Positions 8,473-17,324 are shown, numbered from the stretch's first letter. The stretch is 29,316 nucleotides of DNA from CAZSLC01 sp964607675 (GCA_964607675.1 CAZSLC010000023.1:1-29316); one strand, 5' to 3'. Made by a program: numbers and translations. Notes: generated from the sequence alone by a model not told the origin.

Positions 8473-8494
8473 CAATTTATTTTTCAAATATTAT

Positions 8495-8875
8495 TTATTT
8501 AACTGCTATGACATCCACCTCAGCTAATGCCCCCTTAGGAAGTGCTGCAACAGCATAAGCCACCCTTGCTGGATAGGGACTGGTGTAAAAATCACTATAT
8601 ATTTCATTTAGTGTACCAAAGTCCTTCATATCAGTAAGATAAACAGTTGTTTTTACCACATTGTTAAAATCATAACCAGCCTCTTTCAAAATATATTGAA
8701 TATTTTTAAAGATTTGAATTAATTGTTCTTTAACACCACCTGCTGGAAATTCTCCAGTGAGAGCATCGATTGGGAGTTGTCCCGATACATACAAAGTACC
8801 ATTTGCTTCAACAGCTTGACTGTATGGGCCTACCGCCTTTGGAGCAAGAGTACTTGCTATAATTCTTTTACTCAT
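8495..8875 (-). CDS. ridA: RidA family enamine/imine deaminase
   Basis: This 126-residue protein is a compact YjgF/YER057c/UK114 family member. RidA hydrolyses reactive 2-aminoacrylate and related enamines formed by PLP enzymes, releasing ammonia and protecting PLP enzymes from damage. The active-site residues are visible: Y18 (GPYSQAV), S31 (VSGQLP), the carboxylate-binding R104 (PYPARVAYAV) and E119 (LAEVDVIAV). The length is typical and the protein is a cytosolic trimer in known members. The start is ATG at 8875. It lies between lptD (36-base gap) and rho (22-base gap) and probably shares their transcript; I see no functional link with either neighbour. Confidence 0.96.
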   Translation of the reverse strand: MSKRIIASTLAPKAVGPYSQAVEANGTLYVSGQLPIDALTGEFPAGGVKEQLIQIFKNIQYILKEAGYDFNNVVKTTVYLTDMKDFGTLNEIYSDFYTSPYPARVAYAVAALPKGALAEVDVIAVK

Positions 8876-8911
8876 AATAATTAAGTTTTATTTATATTAA
8901 ACGTATTATAT

Positions 8912-11629
8912 CTATTTGTTATCCCAAAATGACGAACTCTTCTTAAACTGCAACAAATCGGCTAAAGCTGAGGCCTTAGCATTTATTCTAAAACTCCAAC
9001 TCTCCCATTGTCCAGTTGGAATCCATGAGATTGATATTTGGAAACAGTGCAAATCATAAGTAGCACTTAATTGGGTAGTAGTCAATTTCATTTTAGTTAA
9101 GTCAATACCAGTATTAAGATTAATATTCAAATCTTTGGTCAGCCTCACCTGAGCCCCAACACTTAGAGTCTGATTATGATTGTGTTTGACTTGAAGTTTT
9201 TCATTAGCATAGACATATGATTTGGAATATGAATAATTATAATTTAAATTAACTGCCCACGGCACCTCTGGATTTAAATAATATACCCAACCTCCTGGTA
9301 TATACTCACCGGTAACAGGATGATAATAAACCTTTCCATAATATGAGGAGTTGGAAGACTGGCTCTCTCCCCCTTTGTCTGAAGATGAGGCACCGCGACC
9401 ACCAACGCCTCCACCTGCCGATTGTCCACTTGAGGATTTCCCTCCTGAAGAAGTTCTACCATCGTTTCCTTCTATTTTTCCTTTTCCTTGGAAGCTATAA
9501 GATATTGAAGCGCTCGCACTTGTCAACCTTGCTAATTTAAAGCCCCCCTCCCTAACGATATTAAATTGATTAATCCTTTGTCCTCTCTCATTGACTGCAT
9601 ATGGATCAAAATTTAGATTACCACTCAACGATACCTTCTCAAAAACTGAAGTAGTAGCCATAATACTAATGTTAGATAACTTCATGGAATCTGCTAAAAA
9701 GTTATATGATCCATTGATATTAAGTTGGTCTATCAATTTAATCTTTTTCACCCCTGTACCAGTAGTATCATTTTTGTCTCTCACTTTTGCTTCGATATTA
9801 TTAGCAATACTAAAACTAAGACCAGCTGTCTGACCTTTACCTGGGGGTCCATATATTCCTCCAGCATATTTATTATACTCCAAGCTCTTTTCAATTCCGT
9901 TCTTGTCTATATAGTTATAAATAGAGTATCCATTCATAGGGGATCCCATTTCAGGCCTATAATTGAAACTCAAAGTGGGCGTAATCATATGCCTGATAGT
10001 CCTAAGTGCCGAATTACCCTTGAACATATACGTACCATAGATACGAGTACTCATTGACAGTGAAGCCGAAAAATCCTGGGAGATCCCAAAGGTACTAAAT
10101 TGATTTGATAAAACCGATTCTACTTTGTCAGTTTCTGGATTATATTTCATTGACTGGTCCTGGAAATACCAATTCATACCATAAGTGACACCTGGAGAGA
10201 AATTTAAATATTTTAACAAAGTGAAAGAGGGCAATCCTATTGAAAAATTGTGAGTCATCCCATTTTTCATTTTAGAAAAAAAGTCTGGATTATTGACTTC
10301 GCTCGCTTTAAAATTAATTTTATTCTGTAAAGTGGTATTATAGCTTAAAGATATTTGTTCATAAAAACGCTCTTTTCCTACTCTAACTTTACGTTTAAAT
10401 GGATAAAACCTATTTACATTAAAAGTGATGTTAGGAAGGGTGAGAGAGTATGAACTGTCCCTTGAGTTTTGGCTATGTAAACCATTGATGGAAAGGCTCA
10501 TTTTACTCCATGTTTTGGAATATGAAATAGATGATGATATCTGGTTTTCCATCACTTGATTTATGTTATTGGAATTATATTTATTATTTGAAGGGCTTGC
10601 AAAATTGACAGATGCTCTAAAGGAGGTACCAGGGTGTGCTTTAGAGTCTTGCGAGTGGGACCACTGTACTGAAAAGTTGTTTGTTTCAAAGTAATCATTA
10701 CTTCCCTTTTCCCCAGTTTTATCACTTGAATACTTGATATTTAATGAACCATCAAACTTATATCTTGCTTTATATCTGGTAGCCATATTAACGTTCCAAG
10801 ACCCCAAAGAATAAATACTACCAGTCAAAGCCACATCAAAATAATCCCCCAATACAAAATAATAACCCATATCTTTCAAAAAAATGCCTCTAGAGGCCTC
10901 CTCCCCATATGTCGGGAATAGGATACCGCTTGCTCTCGATGGCCGTTGTGGAACAAATCCAAACGGGAGAATTACTGGAAGTGGCACATCCTCAACAACC
11001 ACATAAGCTGGTCCGAAGACGGTTTTTTGTTTTGGTTCGGTGGTAATCTTCGCTACGGTCATTTTTAGATAGTAGTGGGGATGTTCATGATCGCAAACTG
11101 TATATTTTCCTTTTGAAATATTAAATGATTTATCTGGTAGCATTTTCAAAGATTCACCTCGCAAAATACCCTCAGCCTCCTTTGTCTCCATATTTTTCAT
11201 CTTTGCTTTCCGCGATTTGAAATTGTAATAGACATTATCCATGGTGTAACTTGACTTTCCCTCTGTCATAATAGGTTTACCTATTAACTTTCCAGTCGTA
11301 TCAGCTATACCAGATGCATATACCATTTGCTTATCTATATCGTAAGCAAGGAAGTCTGCGGTAATACTCATATTGCCATATGTGACCTTTGCATCCCCAT
11401 AATAATAAATCATCTTTTTCCCATTCGAAAAATCCTCCACGATAGAGTCCCTTGCCGATGAAAAAGCTGGCTCTTCCATCATTCCACTATTTACCTTATG
11501 GATAGTATCTTTATGAGGAATAGAATCATTAACCTTCACCGCTTGTGCCATAAGTGGAGTTGCCTTTACCATAAAGGAAAGGATCGATAACGCAATAATA
11601 ATAAAACGGAGAAATGATTTCAACATCAA
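8912..11629 (-). CDS. lptD: LptD-like outer-membrane LPS assembly protein
   Basis: This 905-residue protein is the outer-membrane lipopolysaccharide translocon. A Sec signal peptide ends near MAQA (residues 27-30). The OstA/LptA-type jellyroll follows at about 60-215 (YGDAKVTYGNMSITADFLAY at 77-96), then a large C-terminal beta-barrel with alternating aromatic strands. The last strand region carries the family sequence SWIPTGQWESW. There are exactly two cysteines, C179 in the periplasmic jellyroll and C862 near the last strand, which could form one interdomain disulfide; E. coli LptD uses two. A Gly/Ser-rich segment at about 717-757 interrupts the barrel and is probably an external loop. It is first in the lptD-ridA-rho unit and diverges from the amidase gene. 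It is annotated in related genomes as putative LPS assembly protein LptD. Confidence 0.92.
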   Translation of the reverse strand: MMLKSFLRFIIIALSILSFMVKATPLMAQAVKVNDSIPHKDTIHKVNSGMMEEPAFSSARDSIVEDFSNGKKMIYYYGDAKVTYGNMSITADFLAYDIDKQMVYASGIADTTGKLIGKPIMTEGKSSYTMDNVYYNFKSRKAKMKNMETKEAEGILRGESLKMLPDKSFNISKGKYTVCDHEHPHYYLKMTVAKITTEPKQKTVFGPAYVVVEDVPLPVILPFGFVPQRPSRASGILFPTYGEEASRGIFLKDMGYYFVLGDYFDVALTGSIYSLGSWNVNMATRYKARYKFDGSLNIKYSSDKTGEKGSNDYFETNNFSVQWSHSQDSKAHPGTSFRASVNFASPSNNKYNSNNINQVMENQISSSISYSKTWSKMSLSINGLHSQNSRDSSYSLTLPNITFNVNRFYPFKRKVRVGKERFYEQISLSYNTTLQNKINFKASEVNNPDFFSKMKNGMTHNFSIGLPSFTLLKYLNFSPGVTYGMNWYFQDQSMKYNPETDKVESVLSNQFSTFGISQDFSASLSMSTRIYGTYMFKGNSALRTIRHMITPTLSFNYRPEMGSPMNGYSIYNYIDKNGIEKSLEYNKYAGGIYGPPGKGQTAGLSFSIANNIEAKVRDKNDTTGTGVKKIKLIDQLNINGSYNFLADSMKLSNISIMATTSVFEKVSLSGNLNFDPYAVNERGQRINQFNIVREGGFKLARLTSASASISYSFQGKGKIEGNDGRTSSGGKSSSGQSAGGGVGGRGASSSDKGGESQSSNSSYYGKVYYHPVTGEYIPGGWVYYLNPEVPWAVNLNYNYSYSKSYVYANEKLQVKHNHNQTLSVGAQVRLTKDLNINLNTGIDLTKMKLTTTQLSATYDLHCFQISISWIPTGQWESWSFRINAKASALADLLQFKKSSSFWDNK

Positions 11630-11659
11630 TTAATGATAATAATTAACAAAAATAATTGC

Positions 11660-11667
11660 TATTTTTG
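11660..11667 (+). promoter_or_regulatory. -7 element of the amidase-MlaD operon
   Basis: TATTTTTG followed by CA matches TAnnTTTG. The predicted start of transcription is about 11674, about 28 bases before the ATG. No clear -33 TTG is visible. It faces the lptD -7 element seven bases away. Confidence 0.55.
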
Positions 11668-11674
11668 CAGAACG

Positions 11675-11682
11675 CAAATTTA
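11675..11682 (-). promoter_or_regulatory. -7 element of the lptD-ridA-rho operon
   Basis: On the minus strand TAAATTTG followed by CG matches TAnnTTTG. A TTG at 11708-11706 with a 23-base spacer may be the -33 element; it would lie inside the first codons of the amidase gene. Transcription would begin near 11668. Confidence 0.55.
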
Positions 11683-11701
11683 ATTTATTTCTTCAACTTG
11701 T

Positions 11702-12736
11702 ATGCCAATTTTGAAAAGAAGTGTTATATTTTTATTATTTGTCTCGTTTTTTATACAATGTCCCCTTATAATTCAAGGTCAAGAGGGACATGGAATAAAG
11801 ATTTCTACGGTTGTGATTGACCCTGGCCATGGTGGGAAGGACCCAGGAACGATAAATGGCAGATACAGAGAAAAAGATATTGTACTCTCTGTAGGCCTCA
11901 TTCTTGGTAAGATGATCAAGGACAATTACCCAAATATCAAAGTCATTTACACCAGAAACAGTGACAAATTCATCCCACTGCACCAAAGAGCCGATATAGC
12001 AAATAAAAATCACGCCGACCTTTTCATATCTATACATGTAAATGCCAACAAATCAAAAGCCGCAAGTGGTTTCGAGACCTTTGTCATGGGGATGGATAAG
12101 AGCAATTCTAATTTTGAAGTGTGCCAACTTGAAAACAATGTAGTCGTTCTTGAGGATGATTACACCTCAAGATATGAGGGATTTGATCCAAACAATCCTG
12201 AATCATATATTATTTTTTCTCTTCTTCAAAACTCTCATCTTGAACAAAGTCTGATTTTTGCAGAGCAGGTGCAAAAACAGATGGCATTTGGCCCCATTAA
12301 AAAAAACAGAGGGATTAAACAAGATGTATTCCTTGTATTATGGAAATGCACCATGCCATCAACCCTTATAGAATTGGGGTTTCTCTCTAACCCTTCAGAT
12401 ATAAAGGAATTGATCAATAAAGAATCACATAAGAAGATGGCAAAATCTATTTATGATGCTTTCATAAACTATAAAAACCAATATGAGAACCATATTGACA
12501 ATAGTACTATAGTTACAGATCCCATACAAGACAATTATAGAATACAGATAATGGCTTTAAGTAAATTGTTGGATTGCAATTCTCCTCAATTTAAAGGACT
12601 TGAATGCTCAGTTGTCAAATCTGGCAAATTATATAGATACACCTATGGCAATTTCGCAACTCAGGAAGAAGCAAGCAATGAACTAATCAGAATAAAAAGA
12701 TTATTTCCTGAAGCGTATGTCATCAAAACAGAATAA
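11702..12736 (+). CDS. N-acetylmuramoyl-L-alanine amidase (Amidase_3) with SPOR domain
   Basis: This 344-residue exported zinc amidase cleaves the amide bond between N-acetylmuramic acid and the stem peptide of peptidoglycan. A Sec signal peptide occupies about 1-26. The Amidase_3 domain at about 35-258 shows the zinc ligands H43 (DPGHGG), E57 (YREKDI) and H112 (SIHVNA) and the catalytic E224 (TLIELGFLSN). The segment at about 128-200 is the longer variable region that in AmiA/B/C-type enzymes covers the active site. A C-terminal domain at about 279-343 (starting YRIQIMAL, ending AYVIKT) looks like a SPOR domain, which binds denuded septal glycans, so a role in cell division or daughter separation is likely. 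It is followed after 11 bases by an MlaD-like gene. Confidence 0.92.
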   Translation: MPILKRSVIFLLFVSFFIQCPLIIQGQEGHGIKISTVVIDPGHGGKDPGTINGRYREKDIVLSVGLILGKMIKDNYPNIKVIYTRNSDKFIPLHQRADIANKNHADLFISIHVNANKSKAASGFETFVMGMDKSNSNFEVCQLENNVVVLEDDYTSRYEGFDPNNPESYIIFSLLQNSHLEQSLIFAEQVQKQMAFGPIKKNRGIKQDVFLVLWKCTMPSTLIELGFLSNPSDIKELINKESHKKMAKSIYDAFINYKNQYENHIDNSTIVTDPIQDNYRIQIMALSKLLDCNSPQFKGLECSVVKSGKLYRYTYGNFATQEEASNELIRIKRLFPEAYVIKTE

Positions 12737-12747
12737 AAATTAATAAA

Positions 12748-13647
12748 ATGAAAATTTCAAAAGAATCCAAAATCGGTCTATTTGTGGTAATAATACTCGT
12801 CTCCACATTCTTAGTTATAAACTTTCTCAAAGGAGGAAGTATCTTTAACAATAGCAAAGAGTATTATTCATCTTTTTCTAAAGTAGAGGGATTGACCCCT
12901 TCTGTACCCGTTTACATAAATGGTTTCAAAGGTGGTTCTATTGATAAAATAAAATACAACAAAGAAACTAAGGGATACACTATAAAAATGATGATATCTG
13001 GTGAATATGACATTCCTGATGATTCCTACTCTGAAATATATAGTGCCGATCTTCTAGGGGGGAAGGCCATAAAAATAGAAATTGGTAATTCTACGGAAAA
13101 TTACAAAGATGGTGACACAATCCCTGGCAGGATCTCCCAAGACATAATATCACAACTACTTCCTCTAAAAGATGAGGTATCTTTATTTATTAGCAACCTG
13201 AATAAAACAATAGATAATGTCAACCAAATTTTGGATGACGATACTAAATCTCAAATAAAAAGCATCCTCACAGATATACAAAAAACAACCTCTAACTTAA
13301 ACTATATTGCACTTAACGTAAAGGAGGAGACCCCTGAAATCAAAGGTATTATATCAAACCTTGACCTATTGACATCACAACTCAATGTTGCAGCCTCTTC
13401 ACTCGATACTACATTAAAAAATATATCATCAATATCTAAGGATGTCAAGGAAGCAGAGCTAAAGGAAACGATTGAAAATTTAAAGTTGTTTTTGATAAAA
13501 ATTCAAAGTCCAGAGGGAAGTATTGGGAAATTAATTACAACTGATTCATTACATAAGTCAATTAATTCATTAGCAATGCATCTTGATTCACTCATAAAAA
13601 AGATTGAAAAGGAGCCTAAAAAATACCTAAAAATTTCCGTATTTTGA
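12748..13647 (+). CDS. MlaD-type MCE domain protein
   Basis: This 299-residue protein has one N-terminal membrane anchor (about 9-28), a single MCE/MlaD domain at about 37-115 (SKVEGLTPSVPVYINGFKGG at 44-63 and the DLLGGKAIKIEIG segment at 101-113), and a long helical, coiled-coil-prone tail at about 135-290. Known MCE proteins form hexameric rings that move phospholipids between inner and outer membranes with an MlaFE-type ABC transporter. No mlaE or mlaF gene is next to it here, so the partner ATPase and permease must be elsewhere. It is co-directional with the amidase, with an 11-base gap, and is followed by a 160-base gap before dnaA. Confidence 0.88.
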   Translation: MKISKESKIGLFVVIILVSTFLVINFLKGGSIFNNSKEYYSSFSKVEGLTPSVPVYINGFKGGSIDKIKYNKETKGYTIKMMISGEYDIPDDSYSEIYSADLLGGKAIKIEIGNSTENYKDGDTIPGRISQDIISQLLPLKDEVSLFISNLNKTIDNVNQILDDDTKSQIKSILTDIQKTTSNLNYIALNVKEETPEIKGIISNLDLLTSQLNVAASSLDTTLKNISSISKDVKEAELKETIENLKLFLIKIQSPEGSIGKLITTDSLHKSINSLAMHLDSLIKKIEKEPKKYLKISVF

Positions 13648-13650
13648 AAT

Positions 13651-13672
13651 AAAAATAACCGAATTATTTTTT
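13651..13672 (+). terminator. Weak candidate terminator after the MlaD-like gene
   Basis: An all-A/T 8-bp stem (AAAAATAA with TTATTTTT, loop CCGAA) runs directly into T residues four bases after the stop codon. The AT-only stem makes this uncertain, but it is placed where the amidase-MlaD transcript should end. Confidence 0.35.
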
Positions 13673-13749
13673 CTGATTGACTATTAGAGAGTTATTTTTT
13701 TTTAAAATTAAAATATCAAAAACAATTTTTTTGATTGGAAATTTTTACT

Positions 13750-13757
13750 CAATTTTG
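13750..13757 (+). promoter_or_regulatory. Possible -7 element of the dnaA operon
   Basis: CAATTTTG differs at one base from TAnnTTTG. A TTTG at 13730-13733 lies 16 bases upstream and overlaps an inverted repeat (ATCAAAAA / TTTTTGAT, 13715-13735). A start near 13764 would give a leader of about 45 bases. Confidence 0.35.
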
Positions 13758-13807
13758 TACAAGTACTGCAATTAAAAATATTAAAGACCGAACACCCTCT
13801 AAACTAA

Positions 13808-15223
13808 ATGATCGAACCATCTCACATAGATATATGGAGTCGTAGCCTCTTGATTATCAAAGATATAATTCCACCTGCGAGTTATCGCACTTGGTTTGAT
13901 CCCATCGTTCCTATATCTCTTGAAAACAATGTTTTGACCATAGGAGTTCCATCTGAATTTTTCAGAGAATATCTTGAGGAGCATTTCATTGAGTTGATAA
14001 GTAAGACCTTAAAGAGAGTGGTTGGTCCTGAAGTAAAACTTGTATATAAAGTTCAAATTGCTAAAGGATGTGAAATTGAATATCCAGCAGAAGAAAAAAA
14101 AGATATTTCCAATCCCGATATACATATAGGTCCTGAAAGAAAAATAGATAGTGGTGCCTATTCCATTCCTGGTATTCAAAGGGTAAGCATCAATCCCAAC
14201 CTCAACACCAATTACTCATTTTCCAATTTTATAGAAGGCGAGTGCAACAAATTGGGAAGAAGTGCTGGGATTGAAATTGCAAATAATCCTGGTTCTACAA
14301 CATTTAACCCATTATTTCTATATGGAGGCCCTGGACTAGGAAAAACACATCTTGCTCAAGCTATAGGGGTAGAAGTAAAAGAGAAACATCCCGAAAAAGT
14401 TGTATTATATGTATCTGCAAATAGTTTTCAGATACAATATATGGATGCTACTTGCATCAAAAACAAATTGACCGACTTTTTACACTATTATCAGTCTATC
14501 GATGTGCTCATAATTGACGATGTCCATGAATTTGCAGAAAAAAAAGGGACTCAAAACGCATTTTTCCAAATATTCAACCATCTTCACCAACTCGGCAAAC
14601 AACTTATCTTAACTTCGGATAAACCACCTGTTGAACTTCAAGGATTAGAACAGAGATTGCTTTCCAGATTTAAATGGGGATTGACAGCGAGGCTACTCCC
14701 CCCCGACTTAGAAACAAGAATATCAATTCTCAAGGCTAAAAGTTTTAAAGAAGGTATCAGTCTGCCAGAGGATGTCATTAAATATATTGCATCAAAAATT
14801 ACCACAAACATAAGAGAACTCGAAGGTGCTTTGATTTCATTAATGGCCAATGCAACTCTTACTAATAAGAATATAACATTACCATTAGTTCAGGAACTTA
14901 TAGAGTCCATTGTAAGTGTTCCCACCAATGATATTTCAATTCCAAAAATTAAAAGCGCAGTTTGCAATTACTTTGGAATATCATCTGACATGCTCCTTTC
15001 ATCAACTAGAAAAAGGGAAGTTGTGCAAGCACGACAAATTGCAATGTATCTTAGTAGAAACCTCACCAATTGTTCCCTTGATGCAATTGGTGTTCAGATT
15101 GGAGGGAAGAACCACGCCACAGTATTATATGCATGCAATACAGTGTGTGACTTAAAAGACACTGACCGCTCATTCCGCCAATACATTGTTGACATTGAGA
15201 AACAATTAAAAGCTAATATTTAA
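13808..15223 (+). CDS. dnaA: Chromosomal replication initiator protein DnaA
   Basis: This 471-residue AAA+ ATPase binds DnaA boxes and melts the origin. Domain I is at about 1-85 (interaction with helicase/regulators), domain II is a short variable linker at about 90-130, and the AAA+ domain III runs from about 135 to 345. Domain III has Walker A GGPGLGKT at 173-180, Walker B LIIDD at 234-238 and an arginine finger in SRFKWG (R287). The DNA-binding domain IV carries ARQIAMYLSR and the signature GGKNHATVLYA. The start ATG at 13808 gives the expected domain I. The 160-base region upstream has no cluster of DnaA boxes, so the origin is probably not next to this gene. It is followed by pepD after 14 bases. 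Confidence 0.97.
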   Translation: MIEPSHIDIWSRSLLIIKDIIPPASYRTWFDPIVPISLENNVLTIGVPSEFFREYLEEHFIELISKTLKRVVGPEVKLVYKVQIAKGCEIEYPAEEKKDISNPDIHIGPERKIDSGAYSIPGIQRVSINPNLNTNYSFSNFIEGECNKLGRSAGIEIANNPGSTTFNPLFLYGGPGLGKTHLAQAIGVEVKEKHPEKVVLYVSANSFQIQYMDATCIKNKLTDFLHYYQSIDVLIIDDVHEFAEKKGTQNAFFQIFNHLHQLGKQLILTSDKPPVELQGLEQRLLSRFKWGLTARLLPPDLETRISILKAKSFKEGISLPEDVIKYIASKITTNIRELEGALISLMANATLTNKNITLPLVQELIESIVSVPTNDISIPKIKSAVCNYFGISSDMLLSSTRKREVVQARQIAMYLSRNLTNCSLDAIGVQIGGKNHATVLYACNTVCDLKDTDRSFRQYIVDIEKQLKANI

Positions 15224-15237
15224 CCAAATTATATATC

Positions 15238-16677
15238 ATGACGTCAGAGAGAGTACTTGCGATTTTTCGCGAGATAATGTGTATTCCTAGAGAATCAGGG
15301 CACGAAGAGCATATTATAAAATACTTACAAGAATATGCTGCAAAATTGAATTTACAATCCAAAGTTGATGAAGCTGGAAATGTATTAATTACCAAGGAGG
15401 CAACCAAAGGAAGGGAGTCCTCCCCTACTATCATCCTCCAAAGCCACTCAGACATGGTCTGCGAAAAAAACAATGGCGTCGAGCACGACTTCTCTAAAGA
15501 TCCAATAGAAGCAGTAATTGAAAACGGCTGGCTAATAGCCAAAGATACCACTTTAGGTGCAGACTGTGGCATTGGAATAGCTGCTCAACTTGCAGTGTTG
15601 GAAGATGACTCACTTGAGCATAGTAAAATAGAGTGTCTTTTCACCACGAGCGAAGAAACAGGACTAGATGGAGCATTTGCCTTAAAAAAAGGATTTATCA
15701 CCGGTTCGACTTTAATCAATCTCGACTCAGAAGATGAAGGTGAACTTTTTATTGGTTGTGCAGGTGGAATAGATACCACTGCAAGATTTAAATATACTCC
15801 GCAAACTTTTGATAAAAATAAGACCACCTACAAAATAGGCTATTGTGGAGGAATTGGGGGACATAGCGGTGACGACATCGAAAAAGGGCGTTCAAATGCC
15901 ATTAAGTTACTCTCAAGATCTTTATACAGATTAATAAACAGCTGTAATATTGATTTATGCTACATTGATGGAGGAAATAAAAGAAATGCCATTGCAAGAG
16001 AAGCCTGCGCTATAATTGCTTTTGACCAAAAAGATATAGATCAAATTAAAAAAATACACAATAAGGCTTTTGAAGAGATCGAAAGTGAATTTTCAATTAC
16101 CGATCCTGACATTAAATTGATCTTCGAAAAAGTGGAATGGGATGGTTCAATTATTGATAAAAATAGTGCCAAAAACTTAATTTTCTGTTTCGTATCCATC
16201 CCTCATGGAGTACTTGCCATGAGCCCTGAGATAAAAGGATTGGTTGAGACATCCTCTAACTTAGCATCAGTTAAAACTGACAATAATTCCCACATAATAA
16301 GGGTTGGGACAAGTCAGAGGAGCTCTGTAAATAGTGAAAGATTTCACGCTGCAGAAATTATTGAGGCATCCTTCCTTCTTGCAGGGGCAAAAGTCACCCA
16401 CGAATCAGAATATCCAGGGTGGAAACCTCAATTACAATCTGAAATTCTTGAACTCACAAAGAAGAGTTATGAAGAGTTATTCAAAGTAACACCTGTGGTT
16501 CGTGCTATCCATGCAGGACTCGAATGTGGCCTATTTCTTGATAAATATCCCAACCTCGACATGATTTCATTTGGCCCCACCCTCAGGGGGGTACATGCTC
16601 CTGGAGAGAAACTAGACCTTGCAAGTCTCAGAAAATTTGTAATGTTATTAGAGGATGTAATTAAAAAATGTAAATAA
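15238..16677 (+). CDS. pepD: Aminoacyl-histidine dipeptidase (PepD, M20C)
   Basis: This 479-residue cytosolic di-zinc aminopeptidase hydrolyses Xaa-His and other dipeptides. Metal-centre motifs are visible: HSD (H70, D72), the bridging aspartate D109 in LGADCGIG, the catalytic glutamate pair E139-E140 in TSEETGL, D163 in NLDSE, and the C-terminal histidine H453 in GVHAPGEKL. The length matches E. coli PepD (485). A lid/dimerisation domain lies between about 200 and 390. It sits between dnaA (14-base gap) and rpe (two-base gap), consistent with one operon; the grouping looks like convenience rather than pathway. Confidence 0.96.
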   Translation: MTSERVLAIFREIMCIPRESGHEEHIIKYLQEYAAKLNLQSKVDEAGNVLITKEATKGRESSPTIILQSHSDMVCEKNNGVEHDFSKDPIEAVIENGWLIAKDTTLGADCGIGIAAQLAVLEDDSLEHSKIECLFTTSEETGLDGAFALKKGFITGSTLINLDSEDEGELFIGCAGGIDTTARFKYTPQTFDKNKTTYKIGYCGGIGGHSGDDIEKGRSNAIKLLSRSLYRLINSCNIDLCYIDGGNKRNAIAREACAIIAFDQKDIDQIKKIHNKAFEEIESEFSITDPDIKLIFEKVEWDGSIIDKNSAKNLIFCFVSIPHGVLAMSPEIKGLVETSSNLASVKTDNNSHIIRVGTSQRSSVNSERFHAAEIIEASFLLAGAKVTHESEYPGWKPQLQSEILELTKKSYEELFKVTPVVRAIHAGLECGLFLDKYPNLDMISFGPTLRGVHAPGEKLDLASLRKFVMLLEDVIKKCK

Positions 16678-16679
16678 TT

Positions 16680-17321
16680 ATGATAGTAGCACCATCGATG
16701 CTTGCATCTAATTTCGGCAATCTCCAATCTGAAATAGATATGGTTAACTCATCAGTTGCAGGTTTGTTCCATCTCGATATAATGGACGGAGTTTTCGTTC
16801 CCAATATTTCCTATGGATTTCCTATTGTCAAGGCTATTTCAAAATTGGCAAAAAAGCCACTCGACGCACACTTAATGATAGTTGATCCAGATAGATATAT
16901 CGAACAATTTGCAAAATTAGGGGTGAGCTATTTGAGTGTCCACTATGAAGCGTGTACACATCTAAATCGCACTCTGAATCTTATTAAAAGTTTAGGGATG
17001 AAGAGTGGAGTAGCCCTCAATCCACACACTCCAGTAAATTGTTTGGAATATGTTCTTGATTATTGTGATTTTGTACTTATCATGTCTGTTAACCCAGGAT
17101 TTGGGGGACAATCATTTATCCACAATTCATTTGAGAAGATAAAAGAGCTCAGAGAAATGATTGAAAGGAAAAGAGTTAACACTATGATTGAGGTAGATGG
17201 AGGTGTCAATATAGATAATTATAAGGAGCTAAAAGAAGCAGGTACAGATATAATCGTCGCTGGAAGCAGTGTTTTTTCTTCAAAAAACCCTATCCAGACA
17301 ATAAAACAGCTAAGTGAATAA
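16680..17321 (+). CDS. rpe: Ribulose-phosphate 3-epimerase
   Basis: This 213-residue TIM-barrel enzyme interconverts D-ribulose 5-phosphate and D-xylulose 5-phosphate in the pentose phosphate pathway. The start APSMLASNF contains the catalytic serine S6. Metal and catalytic residues are H31, D33 and M35 in FHLDIMDG, H64 in DAHLMI and D173 in EVDGGVN. The phosphate-binding glycines are in VNPGFGGQSF and VAGSSVF. The length is normal. It begins two bases after pepD and ends three bases before the stop codon of the convergent birA, leaving no room for a terminator between them. A single perfect DnaA box (TTATCCACA, 17116-17124) occurs inside the gene and is probably coincidental. Confidence 0.97.
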   Translation: MIVAPSMLASNFGNLQSEIDMVNSSVAGLFHLDIMDGVFVPNISYGFPIVKAISKLAKKPLDAHLMIVDPDRYIEQFAKLGVSYLSVHYEACTHLNRTLNLIKSLGMKSGVALNPHTPVNCLEYVLDYCDFVLIMSVNPGFGGQSFIHNSFEKIKELREMIERKRVNTMIEVDGGVNIDNYKELKEAGTDIIVAGSSVFSSKNPIQTIKQLSE

Positions 17322-17324
17322 CTA

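Noticed and set aside
13648..13807. AT-rich gap upstream of dnaA as a possible oriC
   Set aside because: No TTATCCACA-like boxes are present on either strand. The AT-richness is explained by a promoter and a weak terminator.
17116..17124. A perfect DnaA box (TTATCCACA) near dnaA
   Set aside because: It is a single site inside the rpe coding sequence, with no cluster of further boxes and no AT-rich unwinding region beside it. A nine-base match is expected by chance at low frequency.
17271..17288. GTTTTTT / AAAAAAC hairpin near the end of rpe as a birA terminator
   Set aside because: On the birA strand the stem is not followed by a U-tract and the pairing is mostly A-T, so it is likely a by-product of codon use.
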